Shown: positions 8,316 through 17,887, counted from the first letter of the stretch. The stretch is 63,349 nucleotides of DNA from Xylanibacter ruminicola (GCA_015060625.1 SUYC01000018.1:1-63349), one strand, 5' to 3'. Notes: generated from the sequence alone by a model not told the origin. Program-made: numbers and translations.

Positions 8316-9705
8316 TAAAACTAACGGCCTCATCAAATGGTGCATCTTGGCGGGCGACCTAGTGATGCTGAACGTACTGCTGCTCATCTTCAACCTGGTG
8401 CACCCGTATATGCAGAACTGGACAAATGAAAGGGTAGAGGTGCTATGGGTGGCATGCAACCTGGCTATGGCCATCGCCATGCTGAAATACAGCACCATCA
8501 TACACCAACGATTGGTGTCGGGGGGAGATATCCTGCGAAGAATATTGTCGCTGACGGTGATACAGACCATTGTGGCATACCTCATCATGAAAGCTATCGA
8601 CGTGAGACAGCCGGTTGGCTGGCTGCTGATAGAGATTGGGGTGTGCCAATTAGTGATCATGATACTGAAACGCTTTCTGGAGCGGACCGTGGTGAAGCGG
8701 ATGAGAGAAATGGGGCGAAACACCAGAACGGTGACCTTTGTGGGCTCTGATCCGGAGTTGGAGTATCTTTACGAGAAACTGATGAACAACCCGACATTAG
8801 GCTACCATTTCTTGGGCTACTATGCTGATAACGAGAAAAATAACGCCAAGTGGGGCAAGCGTCTGGGCACACTGGAGGAGCTAATCAGCAAGCTTGAGAG
8901 TGATGAGAACATAGACCTGGGTGACGAGTTGTATGTCTGTCTGTCAAAAAAGGATAAAGAGAAAATGGTGGCACTGTCGAACTATTGTGACAGCCATCTG
9001 ATACACTTCTTCTATGTGCCGACTTCGGTGGAGAAACTGGGCATACCGCTGAAACGCGAACTGCTGGACGACATGGAGGTGTACACCACGCACAAGATTC
9101 CTCTGGAGAACAACGTGAACAAGGTGGCCAAACGACTCCTGGATGTGGCAATATCAGTCGTTGCACTGGCATGCTGCATTCCTATATTGCCGGTGGTGGC
9201 AGTCGTCATAATGATACAGAGCCCGGGGCCGCTGTTCTTCCGCCAGAAAAGAACGGGAGCTGGCGACAAGGAGTTTGTGTGCTACAAGTTCCGGTCGATG
9301 CACGTGAACAAGGAGGCAGACACGGCGCAGGCGACGAAGAACGACCCGCGCAAATTCCCCTTCGGCGAGTTTATGCGCAAATATAATATCGACGAACTGC
9401 CGCAGTTCTGGAATGTGCTGAAGGGCGACATGAGTGTGGTGGGACCAAGACCGCACATGCTATATCATACTGAGAAATACAGACAGGCCATCAGGAAATA
9501 CATGGTGAGACACTTTGTGAAACCGGGCATCACGGGATGGGCACAGGTGACTGGATTCCGGGGAGAAACAAAGGAACTGTGGCAGATGGAAGGGCGCGTG
9601 AATTGCGACATCTGGTATATCGAACACTGGGACATCTGGTTGGACATACGCATCGTGTGGATGACTTTCAAGACGATGTTCATACATGACAAGAATGCAT
9701 ACTAA
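8299..9705 (+). CDS. Initiating undecaprenyl-phosphate sugar phosphotransferase (WcaJ type)
   Basis: 468 residues. The N-terminal third has four membrane helices, followed by a Rossmann-like domain (VTFVGSDPELEYL near residue 148) and a C-terminal bacterial sugar transferase domain with a re-entrant helix. Diagnostic motifs are SPGPLFFRQKR, CYKFRSM, NIDELPQFWNVLKGDMS and VGPRP. The enzyme transfers a hexose-1-phosphate, commonly glucose or galactose, to undecaprenyl phosphate and so starts repeat-unit synthesis. Its length and domain order match the WcaJ/polyprenyl glycosylphosphotransferase subfamily. It starts within the CpsF-family gene and lies 11 nt before the phosphatase gene. Confidence 0.93.
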   Translation: MERRNNKTNGLIKWCILAGDLVMLNVLLLIFNLVHPYMQNWTNERVEVLWVACNLAMAIAMLKYSTIIHQRLVSGGDILRRILSLTVIQTIVAYLIMKAIDVRQPVGWLLIEIGVCQLVIMILKRFLERTVVKRMREMGRNTRTVTFVGSDPELEYLYEKLMNNPTLGYHFLGYYADNEKNNAKWGKRLGTLEELISKLESDENIDLGDELYVCLSKKDKEKMVALSNYCDSHLIHFFYVPTSVEKLGIPLKRELLDDMEVYTTHKIPLENNVNKVAKRLLDVAISVVALACCIPILPVVAVVIMIQSPGPLFFRQKRTGAGDKEFVCYKFRSMHVNKEADTAQATKNDPRKFPFGEFMRKYNIDELPQFWNVLKGDMSVVGPRPHMLYHTEKYRQAIRKYMVRHFVKPGITGWAQVTGFRGETKELWQMEGRVNCDIWYIEHWDIWLDIRIVWMTFKTMFIHDKNAY

Positions 9706-9716
9706 TCGTTGAGATT

Positions 9717-10442
9717 ATGTGGTTACTATCAAATAAGATACCGTTTGGCGACAGTGGAATCCTGGAGGGATTCTGCGACTGGCACTGCCATCTGCTGCCG
9801 GGGGTGGACGATGGGGTGCAGGATATCGGCGAGACACTGCAGATACTGGAGGAATGGGAGATGCTCGGGGTGGAGACGGTGTGGCTGACACCGCACATCA
9901 TGGAGGACATGCCCAACAGACCTGTGGACTTGCGGAAGGGCTTTGGGGCGCTGAAGACACGCTATACGGGGCGCATCAAACTGCACCTGGCGGCTGAACA
10001 CATGATGGACGGGCCGTTTGCCAAGCGATTGGAAGAGGATGACGTGCTGCCGATAGGCTACAGGCATAACAGGCTGCTGGTGGAGACTTCGTACTACACG
10101 TCGCCCATGAACCTCGCGGAGACGATAGACAGTGTGAAGGCGAAGGGCTACGACCCGCTGCTGGCGCACCCGGAGCGCTATCAGTATATGGGCAGGCAGG
10201 ACTACCACCACTGGAAGAATCAAGGCGTGCTGTTACAACTGAACCTGCCGTCGGTCCTCGGCGCCTACGGACCGGAGGTGCAGCAGAAAGCGGAATGGCT
10301 ACTGAAAGAGAATATGTATGAATGCTGTGGTACTGACACGCACGCCATAGAACAGATAGGCATGCTACTGAACAGCAAGATTAATAAAAAGACGGCTGAG
10401 AGAATCAAAAGGATATCAGCAAGCGCAAACAGGCTCTTATAA
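9717..10442 (+). CDS. CpsB/YwqE-type PHP-domain protein-tyrosine phosphatase
   Basis: 241 residues with PHP metal-binding motifs: DWHCHLLPGVDDG near residue 22, LTPH near residue 60, LLAHPERY near residue 146 and GTDTHA near residue 202. Such manganese-dependent phosphatases dephosphorylate the tyrosine kinase that controls chain length and export of capsule (CpsB in streptococci, YwqE in Bacillus). The partner kinase (Wzc-like) is not in the window and may lie upstream. The gene closes the polysaccharide operon and overlaps the convergent minus-strand gene by 6 nt. Confidence 0.92.
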   Translation: MWLLSNKIPFGDSGILEGFCDWHCHLLPGVDDGVQDIGETLQILEEWEMLGVETVWLTPHIMEDMPNRPVDLRKGFGALKTRYTGRIKLHLAAEHMMDGPFAKRLEEDDVLPIGYRHNRLLVETSYYTSPMNLAETIDSVKAKGYDPLLAHPERYQYMGRQDYHHWKNQGVLLQLNLPSVLGAYGPEVQQKAEWLLKENMYECCGTDTHAIEQIGMLLNSKINKKTAERIKRISASANRLL

Positions 10443-10718
10443 CCAGCGTTTGCGCTTGCCTTTTCCAAACAGCGAGCTATAACCCTTCATGAGTTTGCGT
10501 ACCAGCAGTATTGCATCCACAGCCATAAAACCATTGCTTACCAAGCTAGCAATATAGTCGCCCTTCGACACTTCGTCGCGCTTGAGGAATGTCTGGTTCC
10601 AAAGCGCTGATACCTTGTCGTGATCTTTCTGGATTTCGTCCAGCAAAGCATCCTTTCGCTCGCGAATTTCTTCGAGCGTGCAGAATTCATTGGTTGTTTT
10701 CTTGTTATTATACGGCAT
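10437..10718 (-). CDS. Small conserved hypothetical protein, third gene of an envelope trio
   Basis: 93 residues with a charged helical N-terminal half (TLEEIRERKDALLDEIQKDHDKV) and a more hydrophobic middle (NGFMAVDAILLVRKLMKGY), ending in a very basic tail (GKGKRKRWL). No catalytic motif is visible. It follows the holin-like gene by 5 nt, and the same order (YtxH, holin-like, this protein) suggests a cell-envelope or stress role. Function unknown. Confidence 0.75.
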   Translation of the reverse strand: MPYNNKKTTNEFCTLEEIRERKDALLDEIQKDHDKVSALWNQTFLKRDEVSKGDYIASLVSNGFMAVDAILLVRKLMKGYSSLFGKGKRKRWL

Positions 10719-10723
10719 AGTGC

Positions 10724-11074
10724 TTATTTACTGAGTAACAAACCTGCCAGGAACCTAACCAGAGGTTTCTCGATCCAAGGCTTGCGGAAGATGATAAACA
10801 GAATGAATAGCAGCAGATAGAGTAGCGAAATGATGAGAAAAGCTAAAGCCGTGCCTGTAAACGTTGCCAACCAGAAAGCCAAGGCAAACGACATGTAGGT
10901 TAGGCAAGCTGCAATCACCAGTATGAATACGATAGCCAAGGCGGCGGCTGTTACCAGTCGTACCACCTTGTCTATCATATCGAGCTTGACGTATTCCGCC
11001 TGTAGCCCGAGATAGTGTTTTAGCACCTCTATCAGCTGTGCTATGTTCTCAACGTTCTTGTCGCTCGACAGCAT
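10724..11074 (-). CDS. Phage-holin-like membrane protein (holin-X / DUF1469 type)
   Basis: 116 residues. After an amphipathic N-terminal helix (NIAQLIEVLKHYLGLQAEYVK) come two strongly hydrophobic segments, about residues 45-72 and 78-105, the arrangement of the putative holin superfamily that bacteria often encode outside prophages. No phage genes are nearby, so a chromosomal envelope role is more likely than lysis. It sits 3 nt after the YtxH gene. Confidence 0.8.
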   Translation of the reverse strand: MLSSDKNVENIAQLIEVLKHYLGLQAEYVKLDMIDKVVRLVTAAALAIVFILVIAACLTYMSFALAFWLATFTGTALAFLIISLLYLLLFILFIIFRKPWIEKPLVRFLAGLLLSK

Positions 11075-11077
11075 GGG

Positions 11078-11293
11078 TTACTCCTCCTCGGTTGCTGCGT
11101 CCTGAATGTCGTCAACGAGATCAACAACCTCCTTGCGGCTCAGTTTGATGTTATGCTTCTTCAGGAAGTCCTCAACAGCATCAGTGATACGAACGCGAGT
11201 GTCCTGTCCCTTTTCGGGGGCTACCAGAATACCAAGAGCTGCGCCAGCAATGGCACCGCCAAGAAATGCGCCAATGTAACCTAAACTTTTCAT
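11078..11293 (-). CDS. YtxH domain-containing protein
   Basis: 71 residues. The glycine-rich N-terminal segment (YIGAFLGGAIAGAALGILVAPEKGQDTR) is the YtxH signature: a short membrane-associated helix followed by APxKG. The rest is a charged helix. YtxH proteins are general-stress or cell-envelope proteins of unclear function. It is the first gene of the three-gene minus-strand operon; the TATATTTG box at 11344-11351 (minus) lies about 50 nt upstream. Confidence 0.85.
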   Translation of the reverse strand: MKSLGYIGAFLGGAIAGAALGILVAPEKGQDTRVRITDAVEDFLKKHNIKLSRKEVVDLVDDIQDAATEEE

Positions 11294-11343
11294 AATCTTA
11301 ATCCATTTAAAATTAATACTAAATTCAAAAAATTATTTGTCTG

Positions 11344-11351
11344 CAAATATA
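11344..11351 (-). promoter_or_regulatory. -7 box for the YtxH operon
   Basis: On the minus strand this reads TATATTTG, matching the Bacteroidota -7 consensus TAnnTTTG, about 50 nt before the YtxH start codon. Confidence 0.6.
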
Positions 11352-11466
11352 CGAAAGTTTTCGGTTGTTATGCAAAAAACAGCCAAATTTTTAATAAAAA
11401 AGTTGTGATTTGCCTGATTTAACAAACTTTATGTGGTGTTTTGGCTCGCTTTTGAGCAATAATTAG

Positions 11467-11474
11467 TAATTTCG
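11467..11474 (+). promoter_or_regulatory. Possible -7 box for the SPOR lipoprotein gene
   Basis: TAATTTCG, one mismatch from TAnnTTTG, 49 nt before the start. A TTTG sits at 11440-11443, a little farther upstream than the ideal spacing. Confidence 0.4.
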
Positions 11475-11523
11475 CACACAAAATATTGAATCAATAAGTA
11501 ATTAAAAATAAAAATTAGGAAAA

Positions 11524-12021
11524 ATGAAGAAGTACACTGTATTATGCGCAGGTTTGTGCCTGGCATTGGCAATGACAAGTTGTAAGACTAATGAGAGTGC
11601 CTACAAGAAGGCTTACGAGAAGGCTAAGCAGTATGATACCGCCCAGCAGCAGGCCCAGCAGGTTGCTGTTGAGACTGCTCCTGTTGTAGCTCCTGTAGAG
11701 GCTAAGCCTGCAACAGAAACTCAGGTGGTTGACAATCTTGACAACGTGTCGGTTCGCCAGGAGAGTGTATCGCTGGTTAGTGGTAGCGGTTTGAAGGCAT
11801 TCAGCGTGGTCGTTGGCTCGTTTGGTGTTCGCGCCAATGCCGAGGGCTTGATGCAGCGCCTGAAGAATGCTGGCTATGATGCTCAGGTGGTTAAGAACAA
11901 CGATAAGAATATGTATCGTGTTGTTGCCTCTACTTTCGCCGACAAGGCTGCAGCTGCTGCAAGTCGTGATCAGATTCGTGCATCTTATCCCGATGCCTGG
12001 TTGCTGTATAACGCTCGTTAA
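11524..12021 (+). CDS. SPOR-domain lipoprotein
   Basis: 165 residues. A lipoprotein signal peptide ends at LAMTSC (Cys20 would be lipidated). An alanine/glutamine/valine-rich linker follows, and the last 75 residues form a SPOR domain (FSVVVGSFGVRANAEGLMQRL...YRVVASTFADKAAA). SPOR domains bind denuded peptidoglycan glycan strands, usually at the division septum. It is separated by 9 nt from ruvX and may be transcribed with it. Confidence 0.9.
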   Translation: MKKYTVLCAGLCLALAMTSCKTNESAYKKAYEKAKQYDTAQQQAQQVAVETAPVVAPVEAKPATETQVVDNLDNVSVRQESVSLVSGSGLKAFSVVVGSFGVRANAEGLMQRLKNAGYDAQVVKNNDKNMYRVVASTFADKAAAAASRDQIRASYPDAWLLYNAR

Positions 12022-12030
12022 TTAGCAACA

Positions 12031-12444
12031 TTGGCTCGTATATTATCAATAGATTACGGTAAGAAACGTACCGGACTGGCAGTCACCGATCCTCTGCAGA
12101 TTATAGCTGGGGGATTGGCGACTGTTGCTACATCTGAACTCTTCGACTACCTGAAGGCCTATATAGCCCGTGAGCAAGTAGAGCTGATTGTGATTGGCGA
12201 ACCACGCCAGCCCAATGGCGAGCCCAGCGAAAATCTGGCTCGTGTGCAACAGTTTGTGAACCGTTGGCGAAAGGCGATGCCCGAAGTTCCTATTCAGTAT
12301 TTTGACGAGCGTTTTACATCGGTGCTGGCCCATCAGGCTATGCTGGATGGCGGACTCAAGAAAAAGGCTCGACAGAACAAGGGCTTGGTGGATGAGATTT
12401 CGGCCACCATCATTCTCGAAGATTTCATGCGTTCAAAAAAATAA
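12031..12444 (+). CDS. ruvX: YqgF/RuvX-type Holliday junction resolvase-like / pre-16S rRNA nuclease
   Basis: 137 residues, the usual length. RNase H-like fold with the first catalytic Asp in [15 protein letters not shown], the middle motif [23 protein letters not shown], and the final [13 protein letters not shown]. The E. coli homologue YqgF trims the 5' end of 16S rRNA. The start is a TTG at 12031, chosen because the conserved N-terminus begins there and no ATG is available. Confidence 0.92.
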   Translation: MARILSIDYGKKRTGLAVTDPLQIIAGGLATVATSELFDYLKAYIAREQVELIVIGEPRQPNGEPSENLARVQQFVNRWRKAMPEVPIQYFDERFTSVLAHQAMLDGGLKKKARQNKGLVDEISATIILEDFMRSKK

Positions 12445-12469
12445 TGATCAATTTTCAATTTTAATTAGA

Positions 12470-13030
12470 ATGATTCTACCTATTTATATATTTGGTCAGC
12501 CTGTGCTTCGTAAGGTGGCCGAAGATATTACACCTGATTATCCTCAGTTGAAGGATTTGATTGGTGATATGTGGGAAACGCTTGCCGAGTCGGAAGGTAT
12601 CGGACTGGCTGCCCCTCAGATTGGTAAGCCCATTCGCCTGGTAGTGATCGATCTGGATGTACTCTCCGACGATCTGCCTGAGTATAAAGGGTTTAAGCAG
12701 GTGTTTATCAATGCCCATATCGTAGAGTACGATGAGACCAATACTGATGTGTCGGAAGAGGGATGCCTGTCGATTCCTGCAATCCACGAGAAAGTGACAC
12801 GTCCTACCCGTATCCACGTAGAGTGGGACGACGAGAACTTTGAGCACCACGACGAGTGGATCGAAGGTTATCTGGCTCGTGTGATGCAGCATGAGTTCGA
12901 CCACCTGGACGGTAAGATGTTTGTCGACCGTATTTCGCCACTCCGCAAGCAGCTTATCAAGAGTAAGTTACGCGCATTGACGCAGGGCCGATTCCGTTGC
13001 GGCTACAAAACTAAAGTTGTTAGAAAATAA
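12470..13030 (+). CDS. def: Peptide deformylase
   Basis: 186 residues, starting at ATG 12470 ([14 protein letters not shown]), where family similarity begins; the frame is open farther upstream but only as out-of-frame overlap with ruvX. All three metal-site motifs are present: [18 protein letters not shown] (Cys ligand) and [10 protein letters not shown] (two His ligands and the catalytic Glu). It removes formyl groups from nascent protein N-termini. It begins 25 nt after ruvX, with a CAATT-rich spacer between. Confidence 0.96.
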   Translation: MILPIYIFGQPVLRKVAEDITPDYPQLKDLIGDMWETLAESEGIGLAAPQIGKPIRLVVIDLDVLSDDLPEYKGFKQVFINAHIVEYDETNTDVSEEGCLSIPAIHEKVTRPTRIHVEWDDENFEHHDEWIEGYLARVMQHEFDHLDGKMFVDRISPLRKQLIKSKLRALTQGRFRCGYKTKVVRK

Positions 13031-13033
13031 GGC

Positions 13034-13124
13034 GATGGGTGATAGGAGATAGGTGTTGGTTATGTGTAGATTAAGATTATTAAGAGTTTTCTTGGTGATA
13101 GCTATGATTCAACTATCACCCATC
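13034..13124. repeat. 12-bp perfect inverted repeat around the start of the TPR gene
   Basis: GATGGGTGATAG at 13034-13045 is matched by its exact complement CTATCACCCATC at 13113-13124, with a further GGTGATAG at 13094-13101. The left arm is just before the start codon and the right arm lies within the signal-peptide region of the gene. Confidence 0.75.
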
Positions 13125-15050
13125 ACCCAAAAACTTTCGCCCGTTTACGCACAGTTTAATACCGATCGCCTGGTGATGATTGGGCGATCGGCACTCTATT
13201 ACGAAGATTATGTACTGTCGATTCAGTATTTTAATCAGGCCATCAGCATGAAACCTTGGCTCTATGAGCCTTGGTTTTTTCGTGGGGTGGCCAAATTTTA
13301 TTTGGACGACTACCGTGGAGCCGAGAGTGACTGTACCGAGGCAATCGAGCGCAACCCTTATGTGGTGAGCGCCTACGAGTTGCGTGGCTTGTGCCGCATC
13401 AATCAGAAAAAATACAGCGCAGCGGTAAGCGATTACGACCGTGCCCTGCGCTACGATCCTGACAATCAGGGACTTTGGCACAATCGTGTGCTCTGTTTGA
13501 TTCAGGATAAGAAATACGATTTGGCTTTGGCGCAGATTGATACTATTTCTACCCGTTGGTCGAAATATGCGCGTGCCTATTCCATGCAGGCCGAGATTTA
13601 TCTGTTGCAGCAGGATACTGCCAAGGCTGTGAAATCGCTTGATAAAAGTTTGGAACTCGATCCTTACGATGGTGGCATCTGGGCCGAGCGAGCCGTGATT
13701 AGTCTGGCACGTCAGAAATGGAAGGAGGGCGAGGAGTTCCTAACCAAGAGTATCCATCTGTTGCCCAAACACGCGGGCAACTATATCAATCGTGCGTTGG
13801 CCCGATTTAATCAGAATAACCTGCGTGGTGCAATGGCCGATTATGATACGGCGCTTGATTTGGATCCCAACAACTTCTTAGGGCACTATAACCGTGGCTT
13901 GTTGCGTGCTCAGGTGGGCGACGATAACCGAGGTATCGAGGATTTTGACTTTGTTCTGAAGTTAGAACCCGACAACCTGATGGCGCTGTTTAATCGTGCT
14001 TTATTGTTGGAGCAGACGGGCAACCTGCGTGCTGCCATCCGCGACTATTCGAAGGTAATCGAGGAGTATCCGAACTTCTGGTTCGGCTTGCAGCATCGTG
14101 CCTCGTGTTATCGCCGATTGGGTAACACCAAGCAGGCTGAGCTTGATGAGTTCCGTATCCTGAAGGCTCAGATCGACAAGCGTTATGGCAAACAGCCACG
14201 CCTCTCGAAAAAGCAGATGCGCAAACGTAGTGATATCGATCCTGACAAATATAACCAGCTGGTTGTGGCTGATGAGCAGGAGGTGGAGCACGAATATAAG
14301 AGTGATTACCGCGGACGTGTACAGAACCGCAAGGCCGAGGTGAACTTACAACCGATGTACGGACTTACCTTTGTGCAGCCACAGAACGACCTGAAGGTAG
14401 AAAATCCATATGAGAATAGTGTGGATGCCTTTAACCAAACGTCGGGTTCGCATACGGTATATCTCTCGTGCGAACAACGTAACCTGAGCGAGGACCGTAT
14501 GAAGCAGACTTTTGCATATATCGACTCGCTGAGTAATGTTATTGACCAGACTAAGGTTACAGCGAAAGTGGCACCACTGTTGTTGCTACGTGCTATTGCA
14601 TACGCCACGATACAGAATTTCGACAATGCTATCGATGATCTGAGTATCTGTTTGCAGATCGATTCGACTTCGTCGCTGGCCTATTGGCAACGAGCTGTTT
14701 GCCAGGCTAAGATCAATGAGTTTAATGCCTCTGAGGGTACGAATATCGAATTGAAATCGGCCAATGTACTGGGCGATTTGTCGGATGCCATCATGTTGGC
14801 GCCACATAACGCGTACCTATATTATAATAGGGGCAACCTGTATGCCTTGCGCCACGACTATCAGCGAGCTATTGCCGATTACTCGCAAGCGCTCAAGCAA
14901 AACCAGGATCTGGCCGAGGCTTGGTTCAATCGCGGACTGGCCAAAATCTACGCCAAACATGTGGATGAAGGTATTGAAGATCTGTCGAAAGCAGGCGAAT
15001 TAGGACTCTATCAGGCCTATAGTGTTATCAAAAAGTATCGTGAAAAGTAA
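13062..15050 (+). CDS. Exported tetratricopeptide repeat protein
   Basis: About 662 residues from ATG 13062; GTG at 13053 would add three. The N-terminus is a signal peptide or anchor (LLRVFLVIAMIQLSP) ending near VYAQ, followed by two arrays of TPR repeats: about eight to nine between residues 30 and 360, and three to four between 490 and 650, with the usual W/G/Y/A/F/A/P pattern (for example AWFNRGLAKIYAKHVDEGIEDL). Between the arrays is a charged linker with no recognised domain. TPRs mediate protein-protein contacts, here probably in the periplasm. The signal-peptide tail (LSPITQKLSP) is encoded by the right arm of the inverted repeat noted above. Partner unknown. Confidence 0.88.
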   Translation: MCRLRLLRVFLVIAMIQLSPITQKLSPVYAQFNTDRLVMIGRSALYYEDYVLSIQYFNQAISMKPWLYEPWFFRGVAKFYLDDYRGAESDCTEAIERNPYVVSAYELRGLCRINQKKYSAAVSDYDRALRYDPDNQGLWHNRVLCLIQDKKYDLALAQIDTISTRWSKYARAYSMQAEIYLLQQDTAKAVKSLDKSLELDPYDGGIWAERAVISLARQKWKEGEEFLTKSIHLLPKHAGNYINRALARFNQNNLRGAMADYDTALDLDPNNFLGHYNRGLLRAQVGDDNRGIEDFDFVLKLEPDNLMALFNRALLLEQTGNLRAAIRDYSKVIEEYPNFWFGLQHRASCYRRLGNTKQAELDEFRILKAQIDKRYGKQPRLSKKQMRKRSDIDPDKYNQLVVADEQEVEHEYKSDYRGRVQNRKAEVNLQPMYGLTFVQPQNDLKVENPYENSVDAFNQTSGSHTVYLSCEQRNLSEDRMKQTFAYIDSLSNVIDQTKVTAKVAPLLLLRAIAYATIQNFDNAIDDLSICLQIDSTSSLAYWQRAVCQAKINEFNASEGTNIELKSANVLGDLSDAIMLAPHNAYLYYNRGNLYALRHDYQRAIADYSQALKQNQDLAEAWFNRGLAKIYAKHVDEGIEDLSKAGELGLYQAYSVIKKYREK

Positions 15051-15089
15051 ATTTTTCGATTAATTTGCATTATTTTGGAATAAAAGCAC

Positions 15090-15097
15090 TATCTTTG
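15090..15097 (+). promoter_or_regulatory. -7 box for thrS
   Basis: TATCTTTG followed by CAGG; TTTG at 15064-15067 may act as the -33 element (22-nt spacing). It lies 37 nt before the thrS start. Confidence 0.6.
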
Positions 15098-15133
15098 CAG
15101 GCAATTTAAAAAATTCAAACATATATTGTAGAT

Positions 15134-17080
15134 ATGATGATTAACATTACATTCCCAGACGGATCTGTTCGCTCGTATGAGCAGGGCGTAACTGGTTTCC
15201 AGATTGCAGAGAGCATCTCTCCGGCTCTCGCACGCAGCGTTGTAAGCTGTGGAGTAAACGGTGAGACAGTAGAGCTGAACCGTCCTATCAATGAGGACGC
15301 TACCATTGCACTCTACAAGTTCGACGATGAGCAGGGTAAGCATACCTTCTGGCACACATCGGCCCACTTGCTGGCCGAGGCACTGCAGGAGTTGTATCCT
15401 GGCATACAGTTCGGTTTCGGACCTGCTGTCGAGAATGGCTTCTTCTATGATGTGCTGCTGAAGGATGGCGAAAGCATCAAGGAGAGCGATTTCCCAAAGA
15501 TTGAGGCAAAGATGAAGGAACTGGCTGGTAAGAAAGAGCCTGTTGTTCGTCGTGAAGTACCCAAGGCTGAGGCCCTGAAGCAGTTCGCTGAGTGGGGACA
15601 GACCTATAAGTGCGAGCACATCGAGCAGGATCTTGAAGACGGTTCTATCACTACCTATACCCAGGGTAATTTCACCGATCTGTGTCGTGGTCCACACCTT
15701 GTGGATACAGGCGAGATCAAGGCCGTTAAGCTTACTTCGGTAGCAGGTGCTTTCTGGCGTGGCGATGCCAACCGCGAGCAGATGCAGCGCTTGTACGGTA
15801 TCTCATTCCCAAAGAAGAAGATGCTCGATGAGTATCTTGAGATGCTGGAAGAGGCCAAGAAGCGCGACCACCGTAAGATTGGTAAGGAAATGGAACTCTT
15901 TATGTTCTCAGATAAGGTAGGTAAGGGTCTGCCCATCTGGTTGCCAAAGGGTACCGAGCTCCGTCTGCGTCTGCAGGACCATCTGCGTAAGGTACAGAAG
16001 CGTTTCGGCTATCAGGAGGTTATCACTCCACACATCGGTTCTAAGAACCTCTACGTTACTTCTGGTCACTATGCTCACTATGGCAAGGATTCATTCCAGC
16101 CCATCCATACCCCTGAGGAGGATGAGGAGTACATGCTGAAGCCAATGAACTGTCCTCACCACTGCGAGATCTTCGCTTGGAAGCCACGTTCATACCGCGA
16201 TCTGCCTCTGCGTATCGCTGAGTTCGGTACTGTATATCGCTATGAGCAGAGTGGTGAGCTGCACGGACTGACTCGTGTACGTTCGTTCACACAGGATGAT
16301 GCGCACCTGTTCTGTCGTCCCGACCAGGTTAAGCAGGAGTTCCTGAACGTGATGGATATTATCGGTATCGTGCTTACTGCCTTCGGATTTAACTTCGAGG
16401 CTCAGATTTCTCTGCGCGATCCTAACGACCATGATAAGTATGTAGGTACTGATGAGGACTGGGCTCTGGCTGAGAAGGCTATTGTTGAGGCTTGTCAGGA
16501 GAAGGGCCTGCCTGCAAAGGTTGAATATGGTGAGGCTGCTTTCTATGGTCCTAAGCTCGACTTCATGATTAAGGATGCTATCGGTCGTCGTTGGCAGCTG
16601 GGTACTATCCAGGTTGACTATAACCTGCCTAAGCGTTTCAACCTCGAATATACCGATGAGGATAACCAGAAGAAGACACCTGTTATGATTCACCGTGCAC
16701 CATTCGGATCTTTGGAGCGCTTCTGCGCTGTACTGATTGAGCACACCAGCGGTCACTTCCCCTTGTGGCTGACACCAGATCAGGTGGCAATCCTGCCTCT
16801 GTCGGAGAAGTATAACGACTATGCTCAGGAGGTTGCCAAGAAGTTTGATATGGGTGGTGTTCGTGCTACCGTTGACATGCGTAACGAGAAACTGGGTCGT
16901 AAGATTCGTGACAATGAGTTGAAACGTATCCCTTACATGGTTATCGTAGGTGAGAAGGAGGCTGCTGAGGGTACTGTTGCTGTACGTCCACAAGGTGGTG
17001 GCGAGCAGAGTGTTAAGACCATTCAGGAGTTCATCGATGAGGTAAATGCCCGCGTTGCTGAGATGACCAAAGATTTCTAA
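15134..17080 (+). CDS. thrS: Threonyl-tRNA synthetase
   Basis: 648 residues, full length. The N-terminal TGS domain ([16 protein letters not shown]) is followed by the editing domain with [11 protein letters not shown], then the class II catalytic core with zinc ligands including Cys in [10 protein letters not shown], motif 2 ([12 protein letters not shown]) and motif 3 ([11 protein letters not shown]), and the anticodon-binding domain at the end. It charges tRNA-Thr and edits misacylated Ser. The first two codons are both ATG, so the start may be 15134 or 15137. infC, rpmI and rplT follow, the common order in bacteria. Confidence 0.98.
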   Translation: MMINITFPDGSVRSYEQGVTGFQIAESISPALARSVVSCGVNGETVELNRPINEDATIALYKFDDEQGKHTFWHTSAHLLAEALQELYPGIQFGFGPAVENGFFYDVLLKDGESIKESDFPKIEAKMKELAGKKEPVVRREVPKAEALKQFAEWGQTYKCEHIEQDLEDGSITTYTQGNFTDLCRGPHLVDTGEIKAVKLTSVAGAFWRGDANREQMQRLYGISFPKKKMLDEYLEMLEEAKKRDHRKIGKEMELFMFSDKVGKGLPIWLPKGTELRLRLQDHLRKVQKRFGYQEVITPHIGSKNLYVTSGHYAHYGKDSFQPIHTPEEDEEYMLKPMNCPHHCEIFAWKPRSYRDLPLRIAEFGTVYRYEQSGELHGLTRVRSFTQDDAHLFCRPDQVKQEFLNVMDIIGIVLTAFGFNFEAQISLRDPNDHDKYVGTDEDWALAEKAIVEACQEKGLPAKVEYGEAAFYGPKLDFMIKDAIGRRWQLGTIQVDYNLPKRFNLEYTDEDNQKKTPVMIHRAPFGSLERFCAVLIEHTSGHFPLWLTPDQVAILPLSEKYNDYAQEVAKKFDMGGVRATVDMRNEKLGRKIRDNELKRIPYMVIVGEKEAAEGTVAVRPQGGGEQSVKTIQEFIDEVNARVAEMTKDF

Positions 17081-17146
17081 AGTTAAATATTTATAAAATA
17101 ATTCAGATAATTAATATTCCAGAGCTCAAAGTTCAAAGAAAATTAG

Positions 17147-17154
17147 TAATTTTG
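17147..17154 (+). promoter_or_regulatory. -7 box for infC
   Basis: TAATTTTG followed by CAG, 25 nt before the infC start, indicating that infC-rpmI-rplT has its own promoter in addition to any read-through from thrS. Confidence 0.6.
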
Positions 17155-17179
17155 CAGCCGATTTCTTAAAAAGTAGTTA

Positions 17180-17887
17180 ATGAAGAATGACAAATTGAAG
17201 AATCAGTACCGTATCAACGAACAGATTCGAGTACGTGAAGTCCGCATTGTAGGCGACGAGGGATCGTCGGTTATGTCTACGCGTGATGCACTCAACCAGG
17301 CCCGTGACATGGGAGTAGACCTCGTGGAGATTTCTCCTAATGCCAACCCGCCAGTATGTCGTCTCATCGACTACTCCAAGTTCCTCTACCAGCAGAAGAA
17401 GCGCCAGAAGGAAATGAAGGCCAAGCAGGTAAAGGTGGAGGTGAAAGAAATCCGATTCGGACCTCAGACCGATGAGCACGACTATCAGTTTAAACTGAAG
17501 CATGCTCGCGAGTTCCTCGAAGAGGGCAACAAGGTGCGTGCTTACGTATTCTTCCGTGGTCGCTCTATCCTGTTTAAAGAGCAGGGCGAGGTGTTGCTGC
17601 TCCGTTTCGCTAACGACCTTGAAGAGGTTGGAAAGGTTGAGGGCATGCCATCACTCGAAGGCAAGAAGATGTTCCTCTACCTGGCTCCTAAAAAGGCTGG
17701 TTCGGCCAAGAAGAGTCAGCAGGCTCGCGACCGTGAGGCTGCTCAGCTCGAAGCTAAAGAGGCCGCCAAGCTGCAGAAAGAGGTTCAGGCTGAAGGCACA
17801 ACTGAGATTCCTGCAAACGGTGGTCTCTTAGGCAATGCCAAGATTAGTGCCGATGCGCTGAAAAAGTTGACTGAGAGCGAGGATTAA
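17180..17887 (+). CDS. infC: Translation initiation factor IF-3
   Basis: 235 residues. Residues 1-175 carry the normal two-domain IF-3 ([62 protein letters not shown]). It binds the 30S subunit and checks start-codon pairing. Beyond about residue 175 is a 60-residue extension rich in Ala, Lys and Glu, longer than the E. coli protein; such tails are common in Bacteroidota. The start is a standard ATG rather than the rare codon that autoregulates infC in enterics. Confidence 0.97.
   Translation: MKNDKLKNQYRINEQIRVREVRIVGDEGSSVMSTRDALNQARDMGVDLVEISPNANPPVCRLIDYSKFLYQQKKRQKEMKAKQVKVEVKEIRFGPQTDEHDYQFKLKHAREFLEEGNKVRAYVFFRGRSILFKEQGEVLLLRFANDLEEVGKVEGMPSLEGKKMFLYLAPKKAGSAKKSQQARDREAAQLEAKEAAKLQKEVQAEGTTEIPANGGLLGNAKISADALKKLTESED

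Noticed and set aside
9729..10223. 164-codon minus-strand frame inside the CpsB-type gene
   Set aside because: Rich in His/Arg/Val from complementing a GC-rich gene; no homology pattern.
10437..11293. Prophage remnant because of the holin-like gene
   Set aside because: No integrase, terminase, capsid or tail genes nearby, and YtxH neighbours point to a chromosomal envelope operon.
16190..16993. 267-codon open frame opposite thrS (and another at 15089-15697)
   Set aside because: Antisense shadows of thrS with no recognisable protein features.
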